Origin: Streptomyces sp. NBC_01591
Lineage (GTDB): Bacteria; Actinomycetota; Actinomycetes; Streptomycetales; Streptomycetaceae
Assembly (NCBI RefSeq): GCF_035918155.1
Contig: NZ_CP109328.1
Location: 1,178,001 to 1,242,000 of the forward strand
DNA: 64,000 nucleotides
Direction of reading: 5' to 3'
Below are positions 35,841-44,636 of the stretch, piece by piece (within the stretch, counting starts at the first letter, position 1; every line of letters starts with the position of its first letter). A program made the position numbers and the translations under genes. Below the pieces are notes generated by a model that worked only from the letters and a program-made list of their open reading frames with translations, did not search any database and was not told where the DNA came from.

Positions 35841-35882
35841 GGCTCAGGGTCTCGCACCTGGATGCGTGCGAGGCCCTGAGCC
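35841..35882. terminator. Strong hairpin terminator
   Basis: GGCTCAGGGTCTCGCAC (35841-35857) pairs with GTGCGAGGCCCTGAGCC (35866-35882) with one mismatch and an 8-base loop. Confidence 0.75.
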
Positions 35883-36483
35883 ATAAGATCGCCTCTCCTT
35901 CGAACGCCGCAGTTCGCGAGGCCTGGTGTGGTGGCACTACCACGTCCAGCGGAACCTCACATGAGGTCAGGCATCCGGTGCGCCTTGCGCCCGGCCGGGG
36001 GTAGAACCGTCACCGGCGAGGTCGGTGCACTGCGCCAGCACGGCCCGGTGGACCGTGAGCGGGGCCGTCACCCGCGCCGAGCAGCCCTGTCGATCGTTCG
36101 GCTGGAGCCCCATGGAGCCCTCCGCCGAGAGGTGACCACCCTCCGCACCCACACACCTCACGGTCCCGGCCGGTCTTCCCCGGCCAGCCGGGGCTTTCCC
36201 GCGCTCAGGCACCGCTGCCGCTCGGACGGGGACTTCCTGGCCCGGTTGGTGGATCGGCTGCGGAAAGGGGGTGCTGCCCGTCGGGGGAGGGGGAGTTCGT
36301 TATGCCGTGGGTGAAGCCGTATGTGTGCAGGGACAGATTCCATGAACCGGTTGACTGCTTTGGCTTATGAGGGTGCGGAGGGTGGCCGCATCCGGTGAGG
36401 ATGCGCCACCCTCTGGGGCGCCGCGCTGGAACGCGGTGATGCCCGGTCCCTGTTCCATGGTGCAGCCACGACGCCAGGGAGAC
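35883..36483. other. Gene-free stretch with one hairpin
   Basis: No gene is supported. At 36378-36413 GAGGGTGG-C-CGCATCC pairs with GGATGCG-CCACCCTC (one bulge, short loop), a terminator-like hairpin. Confidence 0.5.
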
Positions 36484-36503
36484 CTCGGGTACGAGTACCC
36501 GAG
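36484..36503. promoter_or_regulatory. Palindrome upstream of a small ORF
   Basis: CTCGGGTAC-GA-GTACCCGAG is a perfect inverted repeat of 9 bp with a 2-bp centre, about 27 bp upstream of the start of the small ORF at 36531. It could be an operator. Confidence 0.5.
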
Positions 36504-36530
36504 ACAGCGTTGCTAGGAGGGTGTCATCGC

Positions 36531-36674
36531 GTGCGTGCCTTCGGCAACGCCGGATGGACGGAAACGAATGAAAAAATTGGTTTCATTCTCCTGACCTGCA
36601 GCCTCCTGGTAGCCGGCTGCCGGCTCGTCCACCCGTTCGCCCGCATCGCGGACCCGGGCTCTGGACGTTCATGA
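36531..36674 (+). CDS. Possible 47-residue membrane peptide
   Basis: GTG 36531 follows GGAGGG about nine bases upstream. The product contains one hydrophobic segment, IGFILLTCSLLVAGC, preceded by charged residues and followed by a basic tail. LVAGC looks like a lipobox, but the leader is unusual. It is only a candidate; the ribosome site and upstream palindrome are the support. Confidence 0.35.
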   Translation: MRAFGNAGWTETNEKIGFILLTCSLLVAGCRLVHPFARIADPGSGRS

Positions 36675-36841
36675 ATCAACGCCCTTGCCCGAAGGGCCAC
36701 GCATTGTGATGGTCGGGTTACTGGTGAGAGGATCGCCGAACGTTGACGGACCGGACCTGGAAGTCCCCGTCAGCTGTTCACGGTGCAGCCCAAGTCCGCG
36801 CCCTATTCAGGGTTCTGACGCGACGCCAGTTGGAGACACGC

Positions 36842-37069
36842 ATGCGTTCATCACTCTTCCCGCCGTCCTCGCCCAGCGCCTACCCGGGCGCGCTGACGCC
36901 CGGCGAGGTGGTCATCATCCTCGTCGTCATCCTCGTGGCAGGAGCCCTCGCCCTGGCCGGCCTGCCGATGTTCGGCGCTCTTGAGTTCATCGCAGGCGCC
37001 CTCTACGTCGCCGTCAGCTCGCTGAGGGCGATGCGCACGACGACAGCGCCCTCGCCCGAGGCAGTCTGA
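36842..37069 (+). CDS. Small membrane protein
   Basis: ATG 36842 gives 75 residues with two adjacent hydrophobic segments (EVVIILVVILVAGALALAGL and FGALEFIAGALYVAVSSL). The N-terminus is proline/serine-rich. It has no recognised family. An in-frame start further upstream (36743) adds a basic stretch that looks unlike coding sequence. Confidence 0.5.
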   Translation: MRSSLFPPSSPSAYPGALTPGEVVIILVVILVAGALALAGLPMFGALEFIAGALYVAVSSLRAMRTTTAPSPEAV

Positions 37070-37080
37070 CCCACCTATGG

Positions 37081-37100
37081 GACGGCGTGAGAACGCCGTC
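37081..37100. repeat. Perfect 8-bp inverted repeat before the HTH gene
   Basis: GACGGCGT-GAGA-ACGCCGTC forms an 8-bp stem with a 4-base loop, between the small membrane gene and the HTH gene. It could be a terminator or an operator. Confidence 0.55.
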
Positions 37101-37180
37101 GCCGCAGAACCCGGCAGTCCGAAGCGCTCGCGCTGTGGCTACGTGCCCAGCGCGAGCGCCGAGGCGTCACCTACGCGGCG

Positions 37181-37810
37181 ATGGCCAAACTGATCGGATA
37201 CCGGTTCACCGCGACCATGCTCTCGCGCGGCGCCAGCGGGAAAGTCCCCTCCCGTAAACTCGTCGAAGCCTACGCACAAGCCTGCGACGCCGATCCCGCA
37301 GACGCGATCCGCCTGTGGAAAGCCGCCCGCCGCTCCGAGGAAGAACTCCGGCGTCGAGAGGAGACCACCACAGAGTTCCAGGACCTGGCCACCTCGGTGC
37401 GCTCCGCACTCACTCACCCGGAACTGATCGAGACCTTCGGTCAGTTACGCCGGGCGATGATCCAGGTCCGTGCCAGGGAGGGCCAGCCGTCTCTGGGCTA
37501 CTTGCAATCCGAGGCCGGGCGGACCGCTGATGGCCGGCACTTCCGGCTCCCGAAGAGCAGTCTGAGCGCCGTTCTGCGGGGGGAAGCGGTCCCCTCCCGC
37601 GAGCACGTCACCGCGTTCATGGAAGCCCTCGGCGCTTCCCCCCGCAAAGTCAGACCGTGGGAACGAGCGTGGGACCGGATCGCGCAAACCCACGCCCGCC
37701 AGCCTCCGGCTGTCGTCGAGATCCGCGTCGCGGACGGCCGTGCCACCCCAACCCCCCGTCCTACTGATGACCGCAGCCGCGAACGGCCCCGACTACGACT
37801 ACCTCCGTGA
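37181..37810 (+). CDS. HTH regulator with two XRE-like domains
   Basis: The product has an N-terminal HTH (MAKLIGYRFTATMLSRGASG, KVPSRKLVEAYAQACDADPA), a helical linker (RRSEEELRRREETTTEFQDL) and a second HTH-like domain (PSLGYLQSEAGRTADGRHFR, LPKSSLSAVLRGEAVPSREH). The frame extends upstream to 37091 with LWLRAQRERRGVTYAAMAKL, clearly the first HTH helix, yet no ATG or GTG is available there. The real start may be a rare codon such as CTG near 37130, or the 5' end has been altered. The role is unknown. Confidence 0.7.
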   Translation: MAKLIGYRFTATMLSRGASGKVPSRKLVEAYAQACDADPADAIRLWKAARRSEEELRRREETTTEFQDLATSVRSALTHPELIETFGQLRRAMIQVRAREGQPSLGYLQSEAGRTADGRHFRLPKSSLSAVLRGEAVPSREHVTAFMEALGASPRKVRPWERAWDRIAQTHARQPPAVVEIRVADGRATPTPRPTDDRSRERPRLRLPP

Positions 37811-38078
37811 CCAAGTGGTGAGCGACTACATGAACACCGACATGCCCCGCATCTGGAAGGGCCCGCAGCGCCCCTACCCGCCAGCAGGCCAGACTCGCTC
37901 CGGCCTGCCCATCCGGATCCCGCGACGCTACGAACGCCCAGCCCACCGCCTTCAGCCTCACAAAAAACCCAGCCCAACCAGCGCCACACCCGTCCTTGCC
38001 GCATTTGGCCGCCCACGCCCGGCCGCTTCCCAAGCCCTGGAGAAGACCCTTCAACTACGCCTGCTCCGTGACGCGTAG
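37767..38078 (+). CDS. Hypothetical protein
   Basis: A frame overlapping the 3' end of the HTH gene begins MTAAANGPDYDYLRDQVVSD and YMNTDMPRIWKGPQRPYPPA, ending with a basic proline-rich tail. Its composition looks coding, but there is no good ribosome site or recognised family. The tail may be degraded before ISL3. Confidence 0.4.
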   Translation: MTAAANGPDYDYLRDQVVSDYMNTDMPRIWKGPQRPYPPAGQTRSGLPIRIPRRYERPAHRLQPHKKPSPTSATPVLAAFGRPRPAASQALEKTLQLRLLRDA

Positions 38079-38476
38079 CCCGGGCGGTGCAGCCGTAAGC
38101 CCGGTGGCTTTATTCACCAGTAGTGGTTCTGGCTCAGGTTGTGTGGTCCGTGCACTGTGAGTAACGACTGAACTCCCTGGGGCGGCCAGGTAAGTTGCCT
38201 CAAAACGAGCAGTGGCATGCGTGGCTGGGCCGATAGTTCGTGGCTGTGAATGAGATCTTGTTCCGGCTGGAGGAGCTGTTGTTCCCGTCGATCGCGGATG
38301 TCGCGGTGCTGTCGGTAGACGTGAACATCGCGATAGTGCGTGTTGATGTGCGGTGCACCGCAGCTGGTGCCTCGTGTCCGGGTTGTGGGGCATGGTCAGC
38401 CAAGGTGCACGGCTCCTACCTGCGATTTCCCGATGATGTTCCGGAAGATTTCAAGTCCAGTGAGACGGTCGTGACG

Positions 38477-39547
38477 CTATGAGGTTTGTGGTGCGGGTTC
38501 CCTGCGTTTGGCCGGGTCGTTGATCCAGGCCGTCTGGGGTATCTCGGGTGGTCTGGGGCGGCGGCCGAAGCGTTCGGGGTGGCGGGCGTATGCCTCGGCG
38601 AGGGTGACCGCGCGCTGGTCGCGGACTTCCTCGGCGGTCCCGAAGTGGACGGAGGCTGGTGTGTGCCAGCCGATACCCGAGTGCCGGTGCTCATGGTTGT
38701 AATACGCGATGAACGCGTCGAACCACTCGCGGGCGTGGGCCAGCGAATCGAACCGTTCAGGATAATCCGACATGTACTTCGTGGTCTTGAACTGGGCCTC
38801 GCTGTAAGGGTTGTCGTTGGAGACCTTCGGCCTCGAGTGCGACCGCGTCACGCCCAGATCGATCAGTAGTTGGGAGACCTTCTTCGACGTCATCGAGGTG
38901 CCGCGGTCCGCGTGCACGGTCTGGGGCACGATGCCGTTGCGGGCGATGGTCTCGCGGATCAGCTCCTCGGCCCGCACAGCTGATTCGGCTCGCTCGACGG
39001 TGTGGCCGACGATATACCGGCTGAAGATGTCGATGATCACGTAGGCGTGATACCAGACGCCCTTGGCCGGCCCGGCCGCCTTGGTGATGTCCCAGGTGAA
39101 CACCTGCGAGGGCCCGGTGGCGACCAGCTCGGGCACCGCCTTGGCGGGATGGGTGGCCTGCCGTCGGCGCTCACCGGACTGATCCTGCTCGCGCAGGATC
39201 CGGTACATCGTCGAGACGGAGCAGTGATAGCGCCCGGCATCCAGCTCGCGGGCCCAGATCTGCGCGGGCGCCAGCTCGGCGTACTCGTCGCCGTTCATCA
39301 ACTCGAGTACCGCAGAACGCTCTTCGGCCGTCAGGGCCGACGGCTGCATCTGTGGGGCACGTGTTCTGCGTGGTGGTGGGGGCCGGAGCCGACGGTAATG
39401 CGTGGCGCGGGAGCGGCCGGTCAGCCGACAGGCGGCCGTGATGCCCAGCTGAACCTCGACGCTGGTGAACGCCTCGTCCACGACAGGGTCGGCGGCAGGC
39501 TTCAGTCCGCGCTCTCGGAGATCATTTCCAAGAGCGCGGAAGCTTTT
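38477..39547 (-). CDS. IS3-family transposase OrfB, copy 2
   Basis: It has the same encoded protein as copy 1: DDE residues in VFTWDITKAAGPAKG, TVHADRGTSMTSKKV and NDNPYSEAQFKTTK. Expression is by -1 frameshift from OrfA at the A4 run (39544-39547). Confidence 0.92.
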   Translation of the reverse strand, partial: KSFRALGNDLRERGLKPAADPVVDEAFTSVEVQLGITAACRLTGRSRATHYRRLRPPPPRRTRAPQMQPSALTAEERSAVLELMNGDEYAELAPAQIWARELDAGRYHCSVSTMYRILREQDQSGERRRQATHPAKAVPELVATGPSQVFTWDITKAAGPAKGVWYHAYVIIDIFSRYIVGHTVERAESAVRAEELIRETIARNGIVPQTVHADRGTSMTSKKVSQLLIDLGVTRSHSRPKVSNDNPYSEAQFKTTKYMSDYPERFDSLAHAREWFDAFIAYYNHEHRHSGIGWHTPASVHFGTAEEVRDQRAVTLAEAYARHPERFGRRPRPPEIPQTAWINDPAKRREPAPQTS

Positions 39548-39885
39548 CCCATCACCTCGAGTGCGGCCTTGTTCCGTGCCAGGTCCCTCTGCAACCGCTC
39601 CACCTGCTGCCGCAGCTTTTCGTTCTCCACCTCCGCGGCGGACTTCTTCGCACGGGCCGGGCTGGTCCGGCGGTCGACCAGGTTTTCCAGGGCCCCGGCA
39701 TCCCGGGCGGCCCGCCACTCCTTGACATGCGAGTGGTAGAGCCGTTCCCTGCGCAGGACCGCACCCTTCTCGTTCCTGGGCGCGGCGTCGTACTCGGCGA
39801 CGATTCGCAGCTTGTACTCCGAGGTGAAAGTGCGGCGCTTCGGCCTCGGCGCCGGCTCGGACCCGACGGGCTCTGTACTGGGCAT
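39502..39885 (-). CDS. IS3-family OrfA, copy 2
   Basis: This 127-residue protein is the same as in copy 1, with HTH_Tnp_1 (KLRIVAEYDAAPRNEKGAVL) and a coiled coil (KLRQQVERLQRDLARNKAAL). Confidence 0.92.
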   Translation of the reverse strand: MPSTEPVGSEPAPRPKRRTFTSEYKLRIVAEYDAAPRNEKGAVLRRERLYHSHVKEWRAARDAGALENLVDRRTSPARAKKSAAEVENEKLRQQVERLQRDLARNKAALEVMGKASALLEMISESAD

Positions 39886-41416
39886 AAGGGACGGTTCTCC
39901 TGTCGTGCCCTCTCAGGCTAACCCCGCAGAACGGGATGTCTCACCCAAGGCTGACAGAGAGGGTTCCGAGCGCGGGACGAAGCGTGGTTCTCCAGTTGCG
40001 GGTCCGCCGGTTCACCTGCGGGAACGTTGAGTGCGGACGTCGCACGTTCGTCGAGCAGATACCCGGCCTGACCCGGAGAAACGGTCAGCGGACCGAGCGG
40101 CTCCGCTCGACCCTGGCCTCGATCGGTCTTGCCCTGGCCGGCCGGGCCGGTGCCCGGCTGGCTGCCATCGTGGGCGGGGCGGTCAGCCGCAGCACGGTCC
40201 TGCGGTTGGTCGACGCGCTTCCCGAGCCGGAGGTGCCCGCTCCGCGGGTGGTCGGCGTCGACGAGTACGCCACCCGCAAGGGCCGCCACTACGGGACCGT
40301 TCTTGTGGACGTCGAGACCCGCCGGCCCATCGACCTGTTGCCTGACCGGGAGTCGTCGACCCTGGCTGCGTGGCTGGCCCAGCGGCCCGGAATCGAGGTG
40401 GTCTGCCGGGACCGCGCGCCGTTCTTCGCCGAAGGCGCCGCCGTCGGCGCCCCGCAGGCCGTGCAGGTCGCAGACCGGTGGCACCTCTGGCACAACCTCA
40501 GTGAGGCAGCCGAGCGGAGCATCGCCCAGCACCGGCGATGCCTGCGTGTCCTGGTGCCCGAGACACCTGAAACGCCCGAGGCGGAGCCAGGACCTGTGCA
40601 GGAGTCCTCCGACTCGCCTTGGCCGACCGGCCACCGGTTCGCCGACCGAACCCGGACCGTTCACGCCACGGTCCACGCCCTGGTGGAGGCGGGGCACAGC
40701 CGCCGCGCGATCCAGCGGCAGCTCGGCATGACCAGCCGAACCGTCAAACGGTACGCGGACGCTGCCAGGCCAGAAGATCTTTTCACCGGTCAGTGGCAAG
40801 CACGGCGCTCGGTTCTCGACGAGTACAAGCCCTATCTCGACGACCGCTGGAACGAGGGCGGAACGAACGCCTGGAAGCTGTGGGAGGAGATCGTTCCGCT
40901 CGGCTACACGGGCAGCTACCAGCGGGTTCGCGCCTACCTCCGCCAGAAACGCACTTCACCAGGGCCGGTGACGGCCCGTGCGCCTTCGCCCCGGATCGTC
41001 GCCGGGTGGGTCCTCCGCCGACCGGAAAGCCTCTCCGAGACTGAACAACTCCGCTTGAAGCACGTCCGGGCCAACTGTCCCGAAATCGATGCACTCACCA
41101 GGCACGTCCGGTCCTTCGCGACCATGCTCACCGAGCGCCAGGGCGAGCTCCTGCCGGACTGGCTCACCGCCGTGAGACAAGACGATCTCCCCAGCCTCCA
41201 CACCCTCGCCGCGGGCATCGGCCGCGACCGTGACGCCGTCATCGCCGGCCTGACCCTCCCCTGGAGCTCTGGTGTCGTCGAAGGCCATGTCAACCGGATC
41301 AAGATGCTCAAGCGCCAGATGTTCGGCCGTGCCGGCTTCCGTCTCCTCCGGAAGCGGGTTCTCCTCGCCCAGTAGTCGATGCGGACCAAGTACCTTCTCG
41401 GCACTAGGATCTGGAC

Positions 41417-41812
41417 GTGGCGATCAAGTATGAGTGGCAAGGCGACTTCGACAACGCATCCCTCAACAGATTGCACGCCGACGGTTTCGGATCCCCGGTC
41501 GCTCAGACCGACTGGCAAGCACGGCTTGAGCGCCACAGCCTTGGCTGGGTCTGCGCGAGGGAAAATGGCGATCTGATCGGATTCGTCAACGTTGTCTGGG
41601 ACGGCGGAGCACACGCCTTCATTCTGGACACGGTGGTCGCCCAGCATCTTCGGTCGATAGGGGTTGGCGCCGCGCTTGTCGCAGTCGCAGCCAAAGAAGC
41701 CCGTGCCGCGAAGTGCGAGTGGCTCCACGTCGACTTCGAGGAACATCTGCGCTCGTTCTATTTCGACGCCTGTGGCTTCCGGGAGACAGCAGCAGGGCTG
41801 ATCGCCCTGTAA
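41417..41812 (+). CDS. GNAT-family N-acetyltransferase
   Basis: GTG 41417 gives 131 residues. The acetyl-CoA-binding region reads AFILDTVVAQHLRSIGVGAA followed by LVAVAAKEARAAKCEWLHVD, with the R/Q-x-x-G-x-G/A loop in RSIGVGAA. The C-terminus YFDACGFRETAAGLIAL is typical of GNAT proteins. The substrate is unknown. It lies just after ISL3 and before the intron's 3' end; it appears intact. Confidence 0.88.
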   Translation: MAIKYEWQGDFDNASLNRLHADGFGSPVAQTDWQARLERHSLGWVCARENGDLIGFVNVVWDGGAHAFILDTVVAQHLRSIGVGAALVAVAAKEARAAKCEWLHVDFEEHLRSFYFDACGFRETAAGLIAL

Positions 41813-41889
41813 CACCACGGCCCGACCCCCTCAGCCCCGGTGCACACCGCCCCACTCATTCCCAGCTGTCACTCACCGTGTCGGCACCG

Positions 41890-43787
41890 CTGAGTAGGCC
41901 CGGAGCGCGGTGCCGGGATTGCTCCCGGTCCGTTTCTCCGGACCTCTCGCCGAACCCGCCGTGCGCCTCTCAGCGCAACGGGCTCTCCACGGTCTCTGCC
42001 GTCAGACGGGGTTCGCAGGGTGCCATGGGTTGGGGATCCTGCTGGCCCGGTATCGGTAACGGCTGACCGTGACCGATGCGATCTGGAACAGTTCGGCCCC
42101 GTCCGCCGCGATCGGTAGCCACCGCCCGGTGGGGGTGGTGAACCGGCGGCGGACTTCGCCCCAACTCCAGTGGTGACGTTCCCGCAGCATGCGGATCAGA
42201 CGCCACCACACGAAGGCGTCAAGCTTCGTGAAGACATGCTTGGCGACAGCGTGCTTGAAGTAGTTGGCCCAACCGCGCATGATCTGAGTGAGTCTGATCA
42301 GCACGGTGGCGAGATCCTGCTGCGATGTCCTGCCTGTCACAGCACGGACCTTCGCCTTCAAGGACCGGATGGGCCGGTCCGCGATGAAGGTGTAGACGTG
42401 CCATCTGTCCGTGCCTCCTTTGCGTTTCCACTGGATGCGGAAGCCCAGGAAGTCGAACCCATCACTCATGTGCGCGATCCGGGTCTTCGCCTGCGACAGG
42501 CGCAATCCCAGAGGTTCGAGCACGTCAGCGACTTCTTCGCGCAGTGCCGCAGTGTCGGCCTCGGTGCCGTGCACCAGGACGACGAAGTCGTCCGCGTAGC
42601 GGACGACCCGCCACGTCGGCCGACCCTTGCGGCGCCGGTGGGCGCGTTTACCTTCGGTGGCCATCGTCCCGCCCGGCTCCCACGTCTCGTGCAGGTGCTC
42701 ATCGAGCGCCGACAGAGCAATGTTCGCCAGCAGCGGGGAGAGGATGCCGCCTTGCGGGGTGCCGGTCAACGTCTCCTTGTTCTCACCGAGTTCAGTAAGA
42801 ATCCCGGCCTTGAGGAAGGCTTTGACCAGCGACAGGACACGCTTGTCCTTCACCCGATGACGCACTCGGTCCATCAGGGCCGTGTGGTTGATCGAGTCGA
42901 AGCACGCCTCGATGTCCGCATCCAGCACCCAGCGATATCCCCGGGTGCCGAAATAGTGGATCTCGGCGATGGCGTCCTGGGCCCGCCGTCGGGGCCGGAA
43001 CCCGTAGGAGACCGGCTTGAAGTCGGCCTCGAAGATCGGTTCCAGCACCAGTTTCAGCGCTGCCTGAGCGACCCGGTCCGCGATCGTCGGAATCCCGAGT
43101 TTACGGACCTTTCCCGAGCCTCCCGGCTTGGGAATGCTGCGTTCCCGCACCGGCAGAGGACAGAACGCACCGCCCTTGACGGCGACCCGCAGGTCGTTCA
43201 GGAATCCGGGGACACCGATGGATTCCTCGACGTCGGTGGCGGTCAGGCCGTCGACGCCGGGAGTCCGGGCTCCCCGGTTGCCCGCGACCCGGTCGAACGC
43301 CACCAACAGCGTCGCCGGATCGTGCACGAAGTTGAACAGGTCATCGAACCGGCGGCCGGGATCGGCCACCGCCCAACGGTGAAGCTTGGCCTGCATCTCC
43401 AGTACCCGGGCCCGAGGGCCCGGGGCTCCGCCATTCGGCGGGGCATCTTCCGGCATTGCAGCGTCCTTCCCTTCTCGATACCGCTGCCGCCCTTCCCCAT
43501 GCGGCCGGCTTTCCCGGCCTCGGAGTACTACGGCGGCTCCGCCCCGTCCCGGACCGATCGGCGGTCGATGCGCCCAGCCCCGGCAGCCTGCTGGAGACAG
43601 GTAGCGGGGCGAGGTTCGGGACGGTTCCCGTGTTCACTGTGGTTCGCTCGACGGAGTAGGAGCCCGACTGTGTCCCTGCGGCATCGCCACGAGTACGCCG
43701 CAGGCTTTCCTCGTGGCCTCCCGGCCAGCTTTCGTAAACCGACCCAGGAGTTGTCAGACCACCCGAAAGGATGACCCGAGTACGCAC
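41890..43787 (-). ncRNA. Group II intron RNA (bacterial, with encoded RT)
   Basis: The 5' end is set at GTGCGTACTCGGG (minus strand from 43787), the usual GUGYG start. A domain V-like hairpin lies at 41951-41985 on the minus strand (GAGCCCGTTGCGCTGAGAGG, then CGCACGGCGGGTTC), downstream of the RT gene as expected. Domain VI and the 3' end are near 41890 but not fixed to the base. The intron stands between the GNAT gene and IS debris, not inside a recognisable gene. Confidence 0.75.
42002..43456 (-). CDS. ltrA: Group II intron reverse transcriptase/maturase
   Basis: The 484-residue product carries the RT blocks (GKVRKLGIPTIADRVAQAAL, SYGFRPRRRAQDAIAEIHYF, WVLDADIEACFDSINHTALM, GTPQGGILSPLLANIALSAL) and the catalytic VRYADDFVVLVHG. 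Then come the thumb/maturase X domain (GFDFLGFRIQWKRKG, RLTQIMRGWANYFKHAVAKH). No HNH endonuclease is visible after domain X. It assists splicing and reverse transcribes the intron at target sites. The frame is intact from ATG 43456. Confidence 0.94.
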   Translation of the reverse strand: MPEDAPPNGGAPGPRARVLEMQAKLHRWAVADPGRRFDDLFNFVHDPATLLVAFDRVAGNRGARTPGVDGLTATDVEESIGVPGFLNDLRVAVKGGAFCPLPVRERSIPKPGGSGKVRKLGIPTIADRVAQAALKLVLEPIFEADFKPVSYGFRPRRRAQDAIAEIHYFGTRGYRWVLDADIEACFDSINHTALMDRVRHRVKDKRVLSLVKAFLKAGILTELGENKETLTGTPQGGILSPLLANIALSALDEHLHETWEPGGTMATEGKRAHRRRKGRPTWRVVRYADDFVVLVHGTEADTAALREEVADVLEPLGLRLSQAKTRIAHMSDGFDFLGFRIQWKRKGGTDRWHVYTFIADRPIRSLKAKVRAVTGRTSQQDLATVLIRLTQIMRGWANYFKHAVAKHVFTKLDAFVWWRLIRMLRERHHWSWGEVRRRFTTPTGRWLPIAADGAELFQIASVTVSRYRYRASRIPNPWHPANPV

Positions 43788-44414
43788 CGCTTCCGGCCCA
43801 GATCCACCAGGTTGGAGCCGGAGGCTCGTTAAGAGACGTAAAACGCCGGTTCCTCGCGTACTCCTCTCCATCACACTTGCCGGACCCGCCCCATCTGGCA
43901 GTACTGGTCACGTCCCGGCTTCGTCAGGGCCGCTCTCACCCTCCCCGGCATCACCCGGATCAGGCTGCCCTCAGCTTCAACCCAGCTGCTGCGACAGCGG
44001 GTTGGTGCAGGCCTTCCACCTCCACTCGAACCAACAGCGCCTCACGGCGCAAACAGAAGTTGAGCCAGAACCCGTTTTCATGAACAAAGCCAGCTGGCCG
44101 CGCGGTGGCGGACCGGTCCGCAGAGGCAGCCGCCTGGCTGCGCGAGCTGGTGGCCGGCGGCGAACTCGCCGCGGACGAGGTTCTCGACGAGGCGGTCGAC
44201 TCCGCGGTGCTGACCGGTCTGCTGGCGCTGCAGGAGGCGCGCACCGCGACCGATCCGAGCACGGCGGCGGAACTCTGCCTGAACGCCGTCCCTCACATCG
44301 CGCTCGTCACCCTGGCCAGCACCCATGGCCGAGGCCAAGGCGACCAGGGCGGTGCCACGTCCGGGTGACAGCGCCCGCTGGTGGGGCGGTACAACCTGGC
44401 GAGCCACGGTTCAC
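43788..44414. other. IS debris upstream of the intron
   Basis: No intact gene is seen. At 44057-44098, read on the minus strand, GGCTTTGTTCA and GGTTCTGGCTCA resemble the DNA in front of the ISL3 copy (38108-38137), suggesting a leftover ISL3 end. A plus-strand frame at 44105-44368 (AEAAAWLRELVAGGELAADE) looks partly coding but has no partner or family. Confidence 0.35.
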
Positions 44415-44607
44415 GTGAACGAGGAGAACGCCAAGGTCGACACCGACACCCGCAACAACATGATCAAGCATTATGACGACGGCCAGAGACAGATGTACGC
44501 CATGTTGCGCGGGATGGCGACGAAACGCGGGCTCACGGACTAGGAGCTGGACGCGAGCCCCGGCGAGTACGAGGACCAACTCCAGACGCTCGCTGAACTT
44601 CTGAGTC
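44415..44607 (+). pseudogene. Small hypothetical protein gene with a nonsense codon
   Basis: GTG 44415 opens NEENAKVDTDTRNNMIKHYD and DGQRQMYAMLRGMATKRGLT, then an in-frame TAG at 44541. Coding character continues behind it as ELDASPGEYEDQLQTLAELL until the IS6 end at 44608. This looks like a real gene inactivated by a point mutation and cut by IS6. Confidence 0.4.
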
Positions 44608-44636
44608 GGCACTGTCAAGTTGAGTGAGTGGTCTCC

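Larger units (their letters stand above)
38443..39962 (-). mobile_element. IS3-family element, copy 2
   Basis: It has the same 1520-bp length, ends and encoded proteins as copy 1 at 24042-25561. GTTCC lies on both sides (38438-38442 and 39963-39967) as target duplication. The near identity of the copies shows recent transposition in this genome. Confidence 0.93.
38240..41375 (+). pseudogene. ISL3-family transposase interrupted by IS3
   Basis: The 5' part (38240-38442) encodes the zinc-binding N-terminus AAGASCPGCGAWSAKVHGSY and ends LRFPDDV. After the IS3 (38443-39962) the frame resumes with PSAGRSVVLQLRVRRFTCGN, VECGRRTFVEQIPGLT, the DDE_Tnp_ISL3 core (VVGVDEYATRKGRHYGTVLV, AVQVADRWHLWHNLSEAAER) and the end VEGHVNRIKMLKRQMFGRAG. 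Removing the IS and one GTTCC copy restores a continuous protein of about 540 residues. GGTCCG-containing repeats occur near both ends of the element but are weak. Confidence 0.92.

Noticed and set aside
42170..43774. A 534-residue plus-strand frame across the intron
   Set aside because: It is antisense to the reverse transcriptase gene and lacks any recognisable motif.
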